64,000 nucleotides of DNA from Euptelea pleiosperma (Eukaryota; Streptophyta; Magnoliopsida; Ranunculales; Eupteleaceae), in the NCBI GenBank assembly GCA_035048495.1, contig CM068553.1, positions 30,466,978-30,530,977 of the forward strand. Reading direction: 5' to 3'. The notes beneath the pieces are model-generated. The model was given only the letters and a program-made list of their open reading frames with translations. It did not search any database and had not been told where the DNA came from. Position numbers and translations under genes: made by a program. Of the stretch, positions 45,695 to 58,199 are shown piece after piece; position 1 is the stretch's first letter, and every line of letters begins with the position of its first letter.

Positions 45695-46302
45695 ATCTCC
45701 TCTTTTGGCATTTCTATGATAAAATATTAATCATATAAAAAGTAGACAAAAATAAAGAATACATTCCCAACACTTTATACGATACGCTCACTATCTGACA
45801 GTCACTCGGAGATAACTAATAGATAAAAAATATTAACTTTGATCCATTTTCTGCACCCACCAACAGTACATACCATGTGATATCATCGACAGTAAATAGA
45901 TAAAGAATTATAAAATATACAGTGAGTAAATATTTGCACATCAAATTAATATGAACTAGTAGACAATGTAGAGTAATTGGAAAAATAAATAAGATTTTTC
46001 TCCCCCTAAATTTCTCTCCCCCCATCTCATGTATTTACTTGTTTACCTTTTTTGATTTTTCTCTCCCCTTTCTGTCACAGAATGACAAAGGTACATAATT
46101 ATAAGTAGATAACTAGCATGCATTGAATATAGAACTGAAGTACAACTGCAACAAGGGTCTAACAAGATAAATCACAAGCAACATAATGTCATATCATAAT
46201 AAAATGGTTTATACTCTGGTACATAGATTGAAGAAAAAATACTGCAGAGTACAACCAACATAACTACGAGTTTATCTATGTACAATAGTCTCAGAAACAA
46301 AA
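45695..46302 (-). mobile_element. 3' internal remnant of the same element
   Basis: Polypurine tract at the LTR junction, then further purine tracts in reverse (CTCCCCCTAAATTTCTCTCCCCCC near 46000-46022; TTCTCTCCCC near 46058), matching the gene-free 3' region of the Gag-only element at 5660-7520. The sequence ends at 46302, where unit 2 begins. Confidence 0.8.
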
Positions 46303-46794
46303 GAAGGCCATCGAAGAAAAGATGTTCTAGTACGAGATTTGACAAAGAACTAATTCATATGAAGCAAGTAATGTAGTGAACAAAACATAATGCATATGAT
46401 TATTTATACAGTAGGTTGGGTACAAGAATGGGTGAGAAAAATATTTATACTTACAAAAATGAAAGATGGAAAAATAAATATTCAAATTAAGTTAGATGAT
46501 TACGAGTGAAGACTAAAGATTTTTAATAATGGCAATGAACTAGATTAAGGAAAGGTGGGGAGACTATTTTTAAAATTTGTTGAATGAAAGATTACATGGC
46601 AAACTTGAAAATAGAAGGAGATACAAATCCTAAAGAGACCATATGGTGTATGAATTTTCTTTGGATTAAGGTTACAAAAGTAAGAAGCTTTAGACTAAAA
46701 TATAGATAGAGAAGACTATGAGCTTAAATAGTATATCAATAGAGGTTTGAAAGTGGAGAAGAGAAATTGAGTTGTCTTGGCTAGCTAAGGTGTG

Positions 46795-48650
46795 TTTGTT
46801 TGTTTATTTTTTCTTTTTTGGTAAGTCAAAAGTAGATTAAGAGAAGGAGATCGAGAAGATCTCAAAGTATAGAAAAGAAAATAGACAGCATACAGAGAAC
46901 ATCGAAATGAAACATCTATCTTGCCAACAATGACTCAAATTGAAACACCATATCCGAGAAGAAGACACCTTTTATTTCAGGTGCAATGCTTCCCCAGCTA
47001 TGAAGGAGGGCGTTAATACCAATAATGGTGTCCTGAAGAGAACCCACTTCTCCTCTAAATGTCCTCTTGTTTATCCCCCTTTAAATCCCCCAAATGATCG
47101 CGAATGGTAACATCCTCCATAAGATCACCCCATTTGAGGATAGGTTGACTTTAGGCCAACCGCAAAGGAGCACTCTGATCGACTTCGGCATCACCCAGGA
47201 CATGTTCGCTTGCACCAAAACGTGTTACCAAATCTGTGACACAAAGCTACAATGCAAAAGAAGGTGATTAGTGTTCTCCACATTAGATTTATACATAGAG
47301 TAGAAATTTATCAAAGTCCACTTTCGAGCAATCCAATTTTTAGTAGTGAGTATTTTTTCAAGGGAGGATGTCCAAGCAAAAAATCTGATTTTTGAGGGTA
47401 TTTTCGCTTTCCAAATGCTTAAGGCTGAGCATAGGATTGGTTGGCTGAATTGTGAGAAGCCAAACATCATAAAGGGAGCTCACCGTGAAGCATCCAAATT
47501 TGGAGTTAGGCCAGGAAAGATAGTCCTCCTCCAACGGAGTGACCATGTAGTGTTGCAATATTTCCTTCAAGGATGCCAGATGTTCTCTTTCCCATTCGAG
47601 GAGATTTCGCCTTAGATCTAAATCCCTAGGGTCCTCCTAACTATTCCCATTCCAAGCGGAAGTGATGAATTGACCTTTTCGACAAGATAAGGAGTACAAA
47701 CGAGGGAAGGGTTCCATGAGACGTCGATCACTACACCATAAGTCCTCCCAAAATCTAATCCTAGGCCCATCTCCCAAAACCATTCTAGATTCTTCTAACA
47801 CTCTTTCCTTACCCTTATGAATTCCTTTCCAAACTCCACGCTCATATGGTAGCCTGGAATCCTTTGAAACCCAACCACCTGGTTCCTGATCTCCATACTT
47901 ACTATCACTAGACACCACCGAGCTCTTCTTCCTTCCAAAACCTCTGTATCCACTTTCCCATTAACGCATGATTCATCACCCCAACTCTCCTAAAACCTAA
48001 CCCTCCTTTCTTCTTTGAGAGGCATACTTGCGCCCATTTCACTAAGTGGTAACGATAAGCATCGTCCTTATTGTTCCATAAGAAATTCCTCATCATCTTC
48101 TCAATTTTTCTCTCCACACTAGATGGGACCGAGAACAAGGACAAGAAGTACACCGGAATGCTAAAAAGTGTGCTCGTAATCAAGACCATTCCCCCCCTTC
48201 GGACAGGTATTTCCCTTTCAACAATGATAGTCTCTTAACAATTCTCTCAATGACTGGGTCCCATGTCGATTTTGTTCTATAAGGAGCTCCAAGGGGAAGT
48301 CCTAGGTAGGGTGTAAGCAGGGTGGTAGTGGAACATACAAAGATTTTAGCCAATTCCTCCAAATTCCCAATTTCCCCTATTTCCATGATCTTGCTCTTGT
48401 TAAAGTTGATTTTAAGCCCAAAGCAGACTTCAAAGCAGCAAAGAAGACATTTCAAGAATGTTAATTATCTCCTAGAGCCCAATGTAAACACAAGTGTCGT
48501 CTGCAAACTGAAGGTGAGAGATTTTGGTACCTTCCTTTCCTACTTTAAAGCCAGATAATTCTCCATTTGATACCCCTTTTGTTATCATTTTTCAACACTT
48601 CCACTATCAAAATGAAGAGGAAGGGGGACAATGGGTCTCTCTGTTATGTG
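46795..48650 (-). pseudogene. 5'-truncated L1-type LINE, twin copy
   Basis: Same insertion as 40289-42135, with its tail run near 46795-46826 expanded and interrupted (TTTGTTTATTTTTTCTTTTTT). It carries more frame breaks (open pieces 48455-48180, 48189-47908, 47918-47637, 47570-47225) than its twin. It ends in the same zinc-region motif HLLLHC. Confidence 0.9.
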
Positions 48651-48785
48651 ATTGAAATATATATTGATAAAACAAAAGGCAAAAAAATAGAAGATAAATA
48701 GCACCAAGTATACTTAGTTGAATGCTGTGCAATTGAGAAATAATTAATTTATATAATATGTGTAGCATAGATGGGGACATTGAGA

Positions 48786-49346
48786 CAAGACAGTCTCGAT
48801 GCAAGCTGAGGCCTAAGGCGAAAACTCCATGCGAGGCTTTTTATATTTAATATATTAATATATATGGTATTACTTAAAATTTTAATTATATATAGTAGAA
48901 AATTTTATTTAATAATTATTCATGATAATCAAAAACTACGGAAAAATTTAGATGCGGAGGATTCCAGTAATCCCACTGCAATCCATGCAGTGGACTCTCG
49001 CGGCCCTACATAAATAATGTTTTGGACCTATTGACTGCGGGGATGTTCAGCTCACCTATTGGTGGATAAACACACTAAAAATCAGCTTGATTGATGATTT
49101 CTATCCATTGGATTTACTACTAAAAAAAACATGCTTAATCCAATGGCTAATAAAATCCTAGAAAGTACTAAAATCTATGGCTTGAGATAACCAATCGAGT
49201 TAATTTTTGGTTTGTATATCCAACAAAATGTGGGCTAAACATCCATGCGGTTAGTGAGATGGGCCTTCTCTTACCTGGGCTGGGGCTTTCTCTCACCTGG
49301 GGCCTAAGGCGACCGCCTTACTAGCCTTATGGTAGAGGCGTCCCTG
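48786..49346. mobile_element. hAT-type MITE, copy 2 (target duplication CATTGAGA)
   Basis: 561 bp, same ends as copy 1, with exact 8-bp repeats CATTGAGA at 48778-48785 and 49347-49354. It contains small segments missing from copy 1. Confidence 0.88.
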
Positions 49347-49830
49347 CATTGAGATAAATGTGTGGAAAGACTTTGAAAGATCAAATAAGAATAAATATAT
49401 CTGAGAAAATTTAAGAATATACTAAGGGATAAATAGATTCAATTGAGATGGTTTGTGTATGTATAACAAGACTAATAATTACTCCAAATAGTTAGGATCA
49501 TGGTATATAATGGTGAGAAAACTATGTTATAAGTTAGTATACTACCCCATAAATGCAAACCACTGAATAGACGAATATTTTGTCGATGTGATTATTTCCA
49601 TATCCCAAGGTTGGTATCAAGGTGGTATTGAAAGGGATCTATCAAAGTTCATAGTATAATTTGCCTTTTCATTCTCAATCTATCCATGGGAGAGAGCAGC
49701 ACCAAGGCCAAAGCAAAGACAGTCTCCTATGAATGGACAACCCAAATTTTGACGTGCATGAAAACCATGTCGTTACAAGTAACGGTTGTGCAACTCCACA
49801 TATACATAGGGTTGGGATATTCGCACCTAC

Positions 49831-50700
49831 ATCTTTTTCTTTCTATACCCACTTTACTCTACACGCACCTTATTTATTCATTTTGATAAGTGCACTCACA
49901 TTATTCTTAACACCCACCAAAAACAAAACCTTTTCCTTCCTCATTTCTTCCACTCCAGTACACCAATTCCTCATGGTTCACCACTGATCAACCGAAACCT
50001 CTCTCGTTCCTCGTTTCTTCTCGGCCAAGGTATTAATGATGATCATGATGATCAAATGGCCGATCGGATGGTTAGAAGATCTAATGGTAGGATTTGATGA
50101 TCTAATGGTCAGATGTTAGAGTTTAGAGAGATAGAGAGAGAATTAGGAGAGAGGAGAGAGAAAATATAAAAATAAAGAGAAAAAGATCTAGTAGAGGGTC
50201 TTGAACCCTGATCTTCTTCATTCTTCTTCATGAGCTTCGCCAATTAAGCAAGCTAGCTTGTGATGTCAATTGGTGTAGCTTTTAACACCTTGGTCCTTCT
50301 CTTAATCTTCAACTCTTTCGCTCTCTTGGTTCTTTGGATCGGCTCTGCGTTCCTCTAGCTTTGCCCATACTTAGCTTCTATCTTCTTGTCCTAGCCTGTT
50401 AGTTCTTTAAGCTTTGATAAATGGCTTTTGTGGTCGATAGTGGGCCCGCCAGCCTTGAGAATCGCCCGATAGGGTCTCCTACAAGTGAAAAAGTACGTAA
50501 TGAGATTCAACCAAAATGACTTGATACTGGACTATTCGAAATGCGTATATTTCATGCAAATAGTTGATTTTCGTCTAAAAAATGTGTTCTACAAAATGGA
50601 AGAAACTCTTATGTGGAAAAGTGGATGAAAAGATAAGTTTTATGTGGGAGAATGTGACATCGCTAAGAGGATAATAGAATAAAATAAGCACGTTTGAGCA
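49831..50700 (+). repeat. LTR-like repeat (unit 2)
   Basis: Twin of 43275-44164, with the same end (TTTGAGCAAATATCA). No gene inside. Confidence 0.55.
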
Positions 50701-50822
50701 AATATCAGTGAGAGATTTCCATACCTTCCTTTTCTACTTTAAAGCCACATAATTCTCCATTTGATACTCATTTTGTTATCATTTTCCCAATGCTTACACT
50801 ATCAAAAATGAAGAAAAAGGAT
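50701..50822 (-). pseudogene. Small L1 fragment (unit 2)
   Basis: Twin of 44165-44274. Confidence 0.7.
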
Positions 50823-51942
50823 AAAATTCAGTCCATTCTCTTTATTTTGAATACCTAGAAGGGGGGTTGATTAGGTATTAAAATTTCCTTTTAACCCAAC
50901 ATAGTTTACAGGTCCGATAGGGATAAACTAAATCGCATGCAACACAACTAAACAGTTGATTGATAATAAGGTGATTATCACAATTGACTTGGATCAAATA
51001 TATCTCTGCGATATATTATCTCTTTGTCATTTCGATTAATCTAACAGTTATGCAAAACACAAACAGTCAACGCACCGTAACACATGCGCGTTTTTATATA
51101 TGGAAACCTTACCTAAGGAAAACCACGGGACCACGTCCAGATGGAAAGTATCACTAACTGAGAAGTTTCGAGTTACTGAAGTTACCTACGCAGCACCATT
51201 GCAAATACAGCTTCCAACCTTAGCCAAGGCCAACTGTTGACGTGTCCATGTCCTCTGGCTCCAAGCTACGAGTCACATGTGCTCCCTCCAAATCATGAAG
51301 CCTTTGCCACTTATTCAGTTTAATACACCCCAAACTTACCATCGATCAGTACACCCAAATCTTAATTCTCACACAACGATCTCTATCAAAGGTAAATGAT
51401 TTAGTACACCCTGAACCCCAAAGTTGCTCAAATAGTATTACGACACACTGGTACTCTCTAGTTTACTAGATTAAGGTATTAGATGGAAAACCTAGGCAAA
51501 GGAAAATTCAAGCTCTAAGCTTCGTTAGAAATGGAAGATAATCATTTAAAGAGAACAGTGAAAGCTAAAGCTTTTGCTCTTCGTAATGGACAACTCTAAT
51601 TTAGAACTCTCTTTACTGTCAGTCAATGTGTGTTCTTCTAAGTCACAAAGAGGTTCTATTTATAAGATATTACAAGCCCAAGGTCGTGCAAGTAATGGGA
51701 AAGTAGGAGTATGACAACCGAATCTAAAATTAGACTATTTCTGTAGAGTCCAATCGATTGTACATTATGTCTAATGATTGTAATCTAGTCCAATTTAATT
51801 GTACTTTAGGTTCAGTCGATTGTACTATACGGATGGGTTTTCTGTTCGTAATTACAATCGAATGTAGACAGGGTCCAATCGATTATTCACTTTGCAAATT
51901 CTATCCCGTATGGTCCAATCGATTGTACATAGAGGTCCAATC
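50823..51942 (-). repeat. LTR of the AATCGATT family (unit 2), truncated
   Basis: Twin of 44275-45694. It keeps about 100 bp that unit 1 lost (51000-51120). AATCGATT words cluster at 51745-51941. The LTR stops at AGGTCCAATC, where the next element starts with TG at 51943. Confidence 0.85.
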
Positions 51943-52026
51943 TGAAATTCACTTTTAATTACAAAATTAAGTCCTAGAGGGGGGTGAATAGGACTATTTT
52001 TAATTCCTTTGCGAATTCTTTATAGA

Positions 52027-54677
52027 TGAAAGTAGGGTTTTTCTGCGTCGTTGATTACGGAAACCCTAATTCTAACACATTTGTAATTTTATCTGATTTT
52101 TCCTGCAAAATTTGGAGATTTTGTATCGTGGCTCATGTCGTATGTCGATCCGCACTCGGGGTTAGTTCGCACGATTCAAGAACATGAAATGACAGATTTT
52201 TGGCTAGAAATTATGGTGAGGTGAGAATGGTGATTAAAGGGGTAATTTTTAAAACACGCTTTTGTTGGATCTAGAGAGAGAAAATGCTGTAAATATCAAG
52301 AGCATTAAGAACACAGATAAGTAAAACATGAAAGTTGAACGATTGCAATCAAATAATAATGAAAACTAAAATTTATTTCAAGTAATAAAAGTCTTACAAT
52401 ATTTGCTGGGATTATACTAAATTTGGAAAGCAACAACGAGAGAGAGAAATAAAGAAAAAAGAAGAGAGGTAGAGAGAGAAAGTGAGAGGCTAATTCTAGA
52501 GAGAAAGAGAGAGAAAGGACTAAAATCTAGAGAGAGGAAATGATATAAGAGAGAGAAAGAGTAAAAAAAGGGATACCTAGAGAGAAAGTTTAGAAAGAGA
52601 AAATGAGGATCACCTTGCTTGCTTACCAAGATTGTGGGTGGAGATGGATCGGCCTTGAGATTGGGTGAGTTGCAGGTGAACCATCAACATTTGAAGAAGC
52701 TTTTGAAGATCCACCCTGCACGTTGTTGGAGAAGATGATGCACCAGCAGGTGCAGGCTGAAGACGGAAGCCTTGGAGAGCGTTAGGGTGAATTGAAGTAG
52801 CGTAGTAGAGGCGAGAAAATGCACACCAGTCCAAAATGCACTTGCAGGTGGAGGCTGCAAGGGGAGGTACTTCAGGCAGTGATGGAGGAGTGTTGGGTGT
52901 TGTTGTGGTAGGCGGTGAGGTGAGGACGATCCTCTCCTCCTTTTTTCCCTTCTCTCTTTCCTTCACTCTCTTTTTTTTTTTTGAGGGCAAAACGGACTGG
53001 AGTTGCAGGTTGCAACTCCAGCACGTTAGAGAGAAGTGGTGTGCGGGCAGTGGCTGGTGCAGGCGTTGCTGCTAGTGCTGGAGGCCGACTGGTGCAACTT
53101 GGTGGGGCGATGCAGCAATGGAGACCTTGAACGTGACGATCTCAATGGAGGCAGCAGGTCTGCCACCGTCTGGTGGAGGGAAACAATGGACGATGATGGT
53201 GAGTTGGGCAGCAATGGAGGAAGACCCCACCGTCTGGAGTTGCAGGTGGGTGGCTGCAAGTTGCAGCGTGGAGAAGAAGAGATGAAGAAGGGCCAAAGAG
53301 ATGGACTCCGGGGGCGTTGACAGCTAGGGTGAGAAGAAAAAGAGAGAGCCCCCAATTCTTTTCTCCTCGTTCTTTTTATGGTTTGCTGGGTTAGATCCAC
53401 TAGGGTATGACATGGGGAGAAGAGCCTCCAACATCAGGACCATCCACACCTTTTAATCCACCACCATCCACCTATCTTTTCTATTGATCCAGCCATTATA
53501 CTCCCATCCAATACCTTCCTTTCTAGTATCCGTTGTCTACCCCATTTGATTTCTTGCCTTACAAAAACCCATCTTCCCTTCTTTATTCCCCCATGTTTTC
53601 CATGTTTTGGAAACATCAATATCACTAATAAAATTATTCCTTGTTTTTTTTTTTTTTTTTACTTCAACGTGTTGGTTTTTTTTTTTAGCAACTTTCTCTG
53701 TTGATTTTAATTCCTCAATAGATGTTAATCACCAGCCCTTCATTTGAGATGCATCTAACGTCCAGCAATGATATCCAACATCCTCTTTTCTTCCATTCTT
53801 GCATTGGATTTATACCATGTGATTAGGAAAAAAAAACGTCTTTTGTTTGGTTGCCTTGTGGACCCTAGGCCTCCATCTTGATATCACATCTCATGTGATG
53901 TACACACACATCCAGCACCTTTGAACTTAGCATCTATGATTATAGACATCCAATTGTTGCTACCCTATCTTTGAACAAGCACTTGGACCCACCTTTATTC
54001 TTTGTAGCTCCATCGTGTCAGTCCACATGTTTGAATCCCTTGCGTACCCGTTGGATCCACTTTCTTTGACCACACTTTTGGTTCCAATTTTATTCTCTGT
54101 CGCTTCCCCTTGTACATGTATTAAGCTTAACCGTTTGATGCTCCCCTATGTTACAACTTGGACCAACACCTTTGGTCCAACAACCACCCAATACGATCCA
54201 TTAACTTGATCTTGAATGTTACAACCGTGGTCCACCTTGGTTCAATGTCAGGGTCCAATGGCCTACTGACCCATCATAGTGGCCAATATGTACGTCAACC
54301 AACACGATCCGCACTTTGTCGTTGGTTCTTCTCTATGAACTCTTGGCTCGGCTCATACTTGGTTTGTCTCTTATTGGCATAGCCTGTGGGCTCTGGTGGT
54401 CGATCGTGGACCCGCAAGTCTAGAGAATCGCCCAATCGGGTTTCCTGCGATAGTAAAAGAAACGTAATGAGACTTCTGCCAAACAATTTTGTATTTAGGT
54501 CAAATAAATGCTTACGAATGCATGCGAATATACCATTTTAACCAGAAAAGTGTGTTCTACATGCACTGAGAAAAACTATTATGTAGAAATGTTGATAAAA
54601 AATGCAGTTTTACATAGGAGAGTGTGATAACCCTAGAAGGATAATTGCTTAAAATAAGCACTTTTGAGTGAATATCA
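52027..54677 (+). mobile_element. Solo LTR of 2.65 kb, target duplication ATAGA
   Basis: Begins TGAAAGTAGGGTTTTTC and ends TTTGAGTGAATATCA. It is flanked by ATAGA on both sides (52022-52026 and 54678-54682). It contains a GA-rich stretch (52437-52610) and no retrotransposon protein. The open frames at 52610-53400 look like composition effects of the GA/TGCAGG-rich sequence. The same LTR start recurs at 62903, and its end in inverted form at 63632. Confidence 0.88.
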
Positions 54678-55434
54678 ATAGATTAAAAATTTATTGATCA
54701 CACAAGGTGAAAAAGGATCAAGTAATTAAAATATGAATCATCCACAGAGCATAAATATGAAAAAAAAATTGAGAAACAAATATGCAAACATTCACAATCA
54801 CCCAGGACTCAGATTTATAGTGGTTCGGTGACTCTGCACCTACGTCCACTGTCCAATACTCACCACGAGTAGTATTATATTATTTCAATCATGCATTACA
54901 ATATTTCTAATCGAAATAAATAATCATCCAACTAAGATTATACTTAGTCTTAATCTAACGAGAATCGCTTCTCGCTCACCTAGAGAGTCAGCCTAGGCTA
55001 GTAGTCTATTTAGAAAAATTCTTTTCTCATGGATTTACAATCCACAACTCAGTTAGATGAGTCCTTACTTATCCACTAATCACAAAATACACAGTGTTCA
55101 TAAATTTTGAATTTTATCAAAAAGGTATTGGATCATAGAAACACTTACCTCTCGATGAATATGATCGAATGAAAAATCCTTTGAAGAAGAATTCGCCCAA
55201 GAGACACTCTGCCAAGAGTAATCCTCTTCTTGGAAGAAGATTCTTGCAGAATAATAATACCAAATAGTCTCTTCCAAACACTTAGAGCCTTCACAACGAA
55301 TACTCAGCTTTACTCTGGTGAAGCTCTCATAAATTCCAGATCTCTGGACTTAAAGAATGATAATCAAGTAAAGTAAAGTAGAGATCTCTTGATTGGGTTA
55401 ATTCTAATAAAAGGAGATGGCTCTTATTTATAAG

Positions 55435-55442
55435 CAGGCCTC
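55435..55442 (-). promoter_or_regulatory. TATA box of the Sirevirus-like LTR
   Basis: Reverse-strand TATAAATA within TTATAAATAAGAG, downstream of the palindromic cluster, in the same relative place as in the LTR at 2806. Confidence 0.55.
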
Positions 55443-56135
55443 CCATTATTAGAACCGTACCTAATATAGCCGTTTGAAGGGTCAAAATACACTTATAATC
55501 GCATAAGAGATTTTGTCAAGCGAGATCCGAAATGGGCGAGGTCAACCGCATTATTGGCCTGTCTACCGGACCTCGGTCAACCGAGCCTTTAGTTAGTCGC
55601 CCGCTCAGGTATTCTTACAAAAATCCTAATCCTGAGAGTTAGGGTCGACCGGACCCTTTTGGCCGATCGACCGGACCTTCGGTCGCCCGCTCATAAAGGC
55701 CGGTCGGCCAGACCATTTTGTCCATAACCGAATACTACCAAAGTTTTTAGAATTTCTCTTCTCGTCTCACACACGATTCCTAACTAACACTGAACCATCT
55801 AGGGTAAATCAATATCCGCTGGCAAAGCGCAGTTTTACCCTCAGATTTGTGTAAATAATTGTAACACAAGTTTCTTCATAGTTGAACATTTGTTGAGTGA
55901 GAATGTACTTGAGCTTTTGACTTTGTCTTCAGTTGAGCTTGATAATCTTGACTTCGTCTTCAATTGATCTTGAACACTTTGGTTGATTCTTCTTCAACTT
56001 TAATCCTTCTTTGATTTATTTTGTCGAAGTCCACTTGATCTTTGACACTTCAGTCTTCAGGGGATTTGAGGCACAACAATATATATATTACCGAAGAACT
56101 AAGTATTCCTGGGATTTGACAACCGAGACTTTTCA

Positions 56136-56149
56136 ATCTCCCCCTTTGT
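56136..56149 (-). other. Polypurine tract of the Sirevirus-like element
   Basis: Reverse strand ACAAAGGGGGAGAT directly before the LTR. Similar tracts near 56226, 56250 and 56590 are PPT-like repeats. Confidence 0.8.
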
Positions 56150-56875
56150 CATTACCAGGATTAAAAACACATAACTACCCAATTATATTACAATTTTTTG
56201 CCTAATAAAAAATAAATCAATAATGCTCCCCCTAAGTACAATAACTTACCTCCCCCTAAGTTAACTGCCCAAATAGCTTATCTTTGAAGGATGACGATAC
56301 AAGGAAGCAATACTGTAGCTCACGATTAGTATTGTGATTGATACCAAACTTACTGCAAACACTTTGTTGCTACAAAATAATCAACTTGACAAAAAAATCT
56401 TTGACAATAGCTTCTCATTGGTATATTAGTCCAAAACATACCAAAAATGTATTCTCAGTACATTTAGTCAAATAAAATCAAATAAGAATCACAGATATTT
56501 TATGACAAGTAGCTCAATAAAATAGAAAAGCAACAAGTATTATCAAAGTAGTTTCCAATAGTATCCATCCAACAGTATCATTAATTTCTTCCCCTTTTTT
56601 TTGTCATATATTGACAAAGGGATAAACTCCAACCTGTGATGATAAAGGATATAACGATAATGCTAATCAATCATCTAGGAAAAAATCATACCAAAATATA
56701 TCAAACTAACAATCATCATGAAAGAAACCGGTTAACATAGTGACCAATATCCATCATCCCATAATAAAGTAACCAAAGTATATCAGTGGCAAATAGTACA
56801 AACCAATAGTATAAAATAATACATCCAAAAAAATATACTATTGATCTAAAGAGAGAGAAAAAAGCAAAACGTGCT

Positions 56876-58014
56876 CTAATCATAGGCATCCTCGTCGGCA
56901 TCGTCATCACCATCATCGTCATCTGCATCATCTTCTTCATCTTCGTCCTCATCTTCATCTTCGTCTTCGTCTTCATCTTCATCTTCATCATCGCCAGCCG
57001 CGGAAGGCACAATCGTCTCCTCAGGTGAAGACTCTGTATAGTCAGGATGCTGAGACCTAAGGAATGAAGTCATACGTTGCTGACGTCAAGAAAACTTGTC
57101 AATCAACGCACAAAGATTGTCCAACTTGGACGAAAGACCTACAATAGATGCAGATATAGAGGAACCGCGAGATCCAGAACTCGAAGCAGAAGTAGAAGCA
57201 GACATAGACGAGTCACCGACCAACATCTTGCTAAAAGTAGCTTGATTGATAGGTGAGATGGGATGCACAGTTTCATCGGAGTCAAGAATAGGAACTTTGT
57301 AATGAGTCAGAATTTTTGAAACTAAAATGCCAAAAGGTGAAGACCACTTGCAATTCTCAATCGCCAAATTCTCAACCATGAGATGAAAAATCACTGAAGG
57401 ACCACAGATTCTAGCGCCCTGAGAGACACAATACAGAAGGTACTGGATATAGGGACCGATCTCACTCCGATGTCCCACCTTTGGGACCAAATTGTAGGAG
57501 AAGATCAACCCTAGCAAATAATACATGGGAAGTAATTCCCTAGTAGCCAAGTTAGAGGTCCAATGAACTACCTTCCCACAGATGACTTTTGAGATGGCCT
57601 TTTTGTTCTTAAGAGGTAGGGAAGGGGGAAAATTCCTCCATTAGGTACACGAGGAAGGCCTGTGATCTTTGAGATCAAAGATAATGTAATTTTAAACCTA
57701 ACACCTTGGACCTCAGAATAAAGAAATGGACCGTCTGGATCATGATTGTTTAGATTACAATAAAACATCATGACTAACTAGGGATATGCAACACCAGAAA
57801 TTGACAGAAGTTTAGACCAAACTACCGAATTCAGAAGGTTGGGGATCCCAGTCATTGTCATTTCTTTTTCGATAACCCTACGCTCAACGGCAACAGCACT
57901 TTTGATGTAGTTCTTCATGAAGCTAGCTCTAGCCATGGGATTGATGAACAAGCTAAGGGGATAGGGATCACTAGAAGATGATTCCCCTCTTGCTCTTTTC
58001 CCTTGTGGAGCCAT
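56876..58014 (-). pseudogene. Extra ORF after pol in the Sirevirus-like element, with an Asp/Glu-rich tail
   Basis: Starts MAPQGKRARGESSSSDPYPL at 58014 and passes through three disrupted frames: FMKNYIKSAVAVERRVI, then VMMFYCNLNNHDPDGPF and VRFKITLSLISKITGLP, then LPMYYLLGLIFSYNLVPK and a Ser-rich linker. It ends in about 35 residues of almost pure Asp/Glu (56876-57000). The middle resembles the domain databases call a putative plant transposon protein, common in large plant LTR elements. There is no signal peptide and no clear membrane segment, so calling it an envelope is not supported. Function unknown. Confidence 0.7.
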
Positions 58015-58199
58015 TTAGAAAATGACAGAAATTTCACCACAAAATTTTGGAAATGGTGAGAATAGGAATCTCTAGAAAGAGATTAGAGTTGAGGGCTAAA
58101 GGATTTCTCAATGAGAATGGGAGACTCCAAACAAAATTTCTAGGGTTCCAAATAGGTTTTCAAATGACCCAAAAACGATTAGGACCAATTTATAATCAA

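Larger units (their letters stand above)
39797..46302 (+). repeat. Unit 1 of a ~6.5-kb tandem segmental duplication
   Basis: From GAAGGCCATCGAAGAAAAG at 39797, the sequence repeats head-to-tail from 46303 with the same order of nested elements and more than 90 percent identity by eye. Unit 1 ends inside the internal region of an LTR retrotransposon (AAACAAAAG), where unit 2 starts abruptly. Confidence 0.9.
46303..49830 (+). mobile_element. RTE-type LINE remnant, copy C
   Basis: Twin of copy B from 39797 on, equally decayed, with the same two insertions. Confidence 0.75.
46303..51942 (+). repeat. Unit 2 of the ~6.5-kb tandem duplication (cut at its end)
   Basis: Repeats unit 1 from 39797 with the same nested L1, hAT MITE, LTR-like repeat, L1 scrap and AATCGATT-family LTR. 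It stops at 51942, inside that LTR, where a Sirevirus-like LTR begins. Confidence 0.9.
51943..56135 (-). repeat. 3' LTR of the Sirevirus-like element, split by a solo LTR
   Basis: The plus strand starts TGAAATTCACTTTT (with CCTAGAGGGGGGTGAATAGG, typical of the 3' end of such LTRs) and ends TTTTCA before the polypurine tract. Without the inserted 52027-54677 and one copy of its target repeat it is about 1.5 kb. TATA box on the reverse strand at 55435-55442 (TATAAATA). Palindromic words of the type GGTCGACCGGACC cluster at 55550-55730. Confidence 0.85.

Noticed and set aside
52610..53400. Open frames of 124-126 codons within the 2.65-kb LTR
   Set aside because: Overlapping on both strands in GA- and CTGCA-rich sequence and dominated by Ser/Pro/Lys; composition effect.
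56876..58014. Calling the post-pol ORF an envelope gene
   Set aside because: No signal peptide, no transmembrane segment and no fusion motif visible; an acidic tail is not envelope-like.
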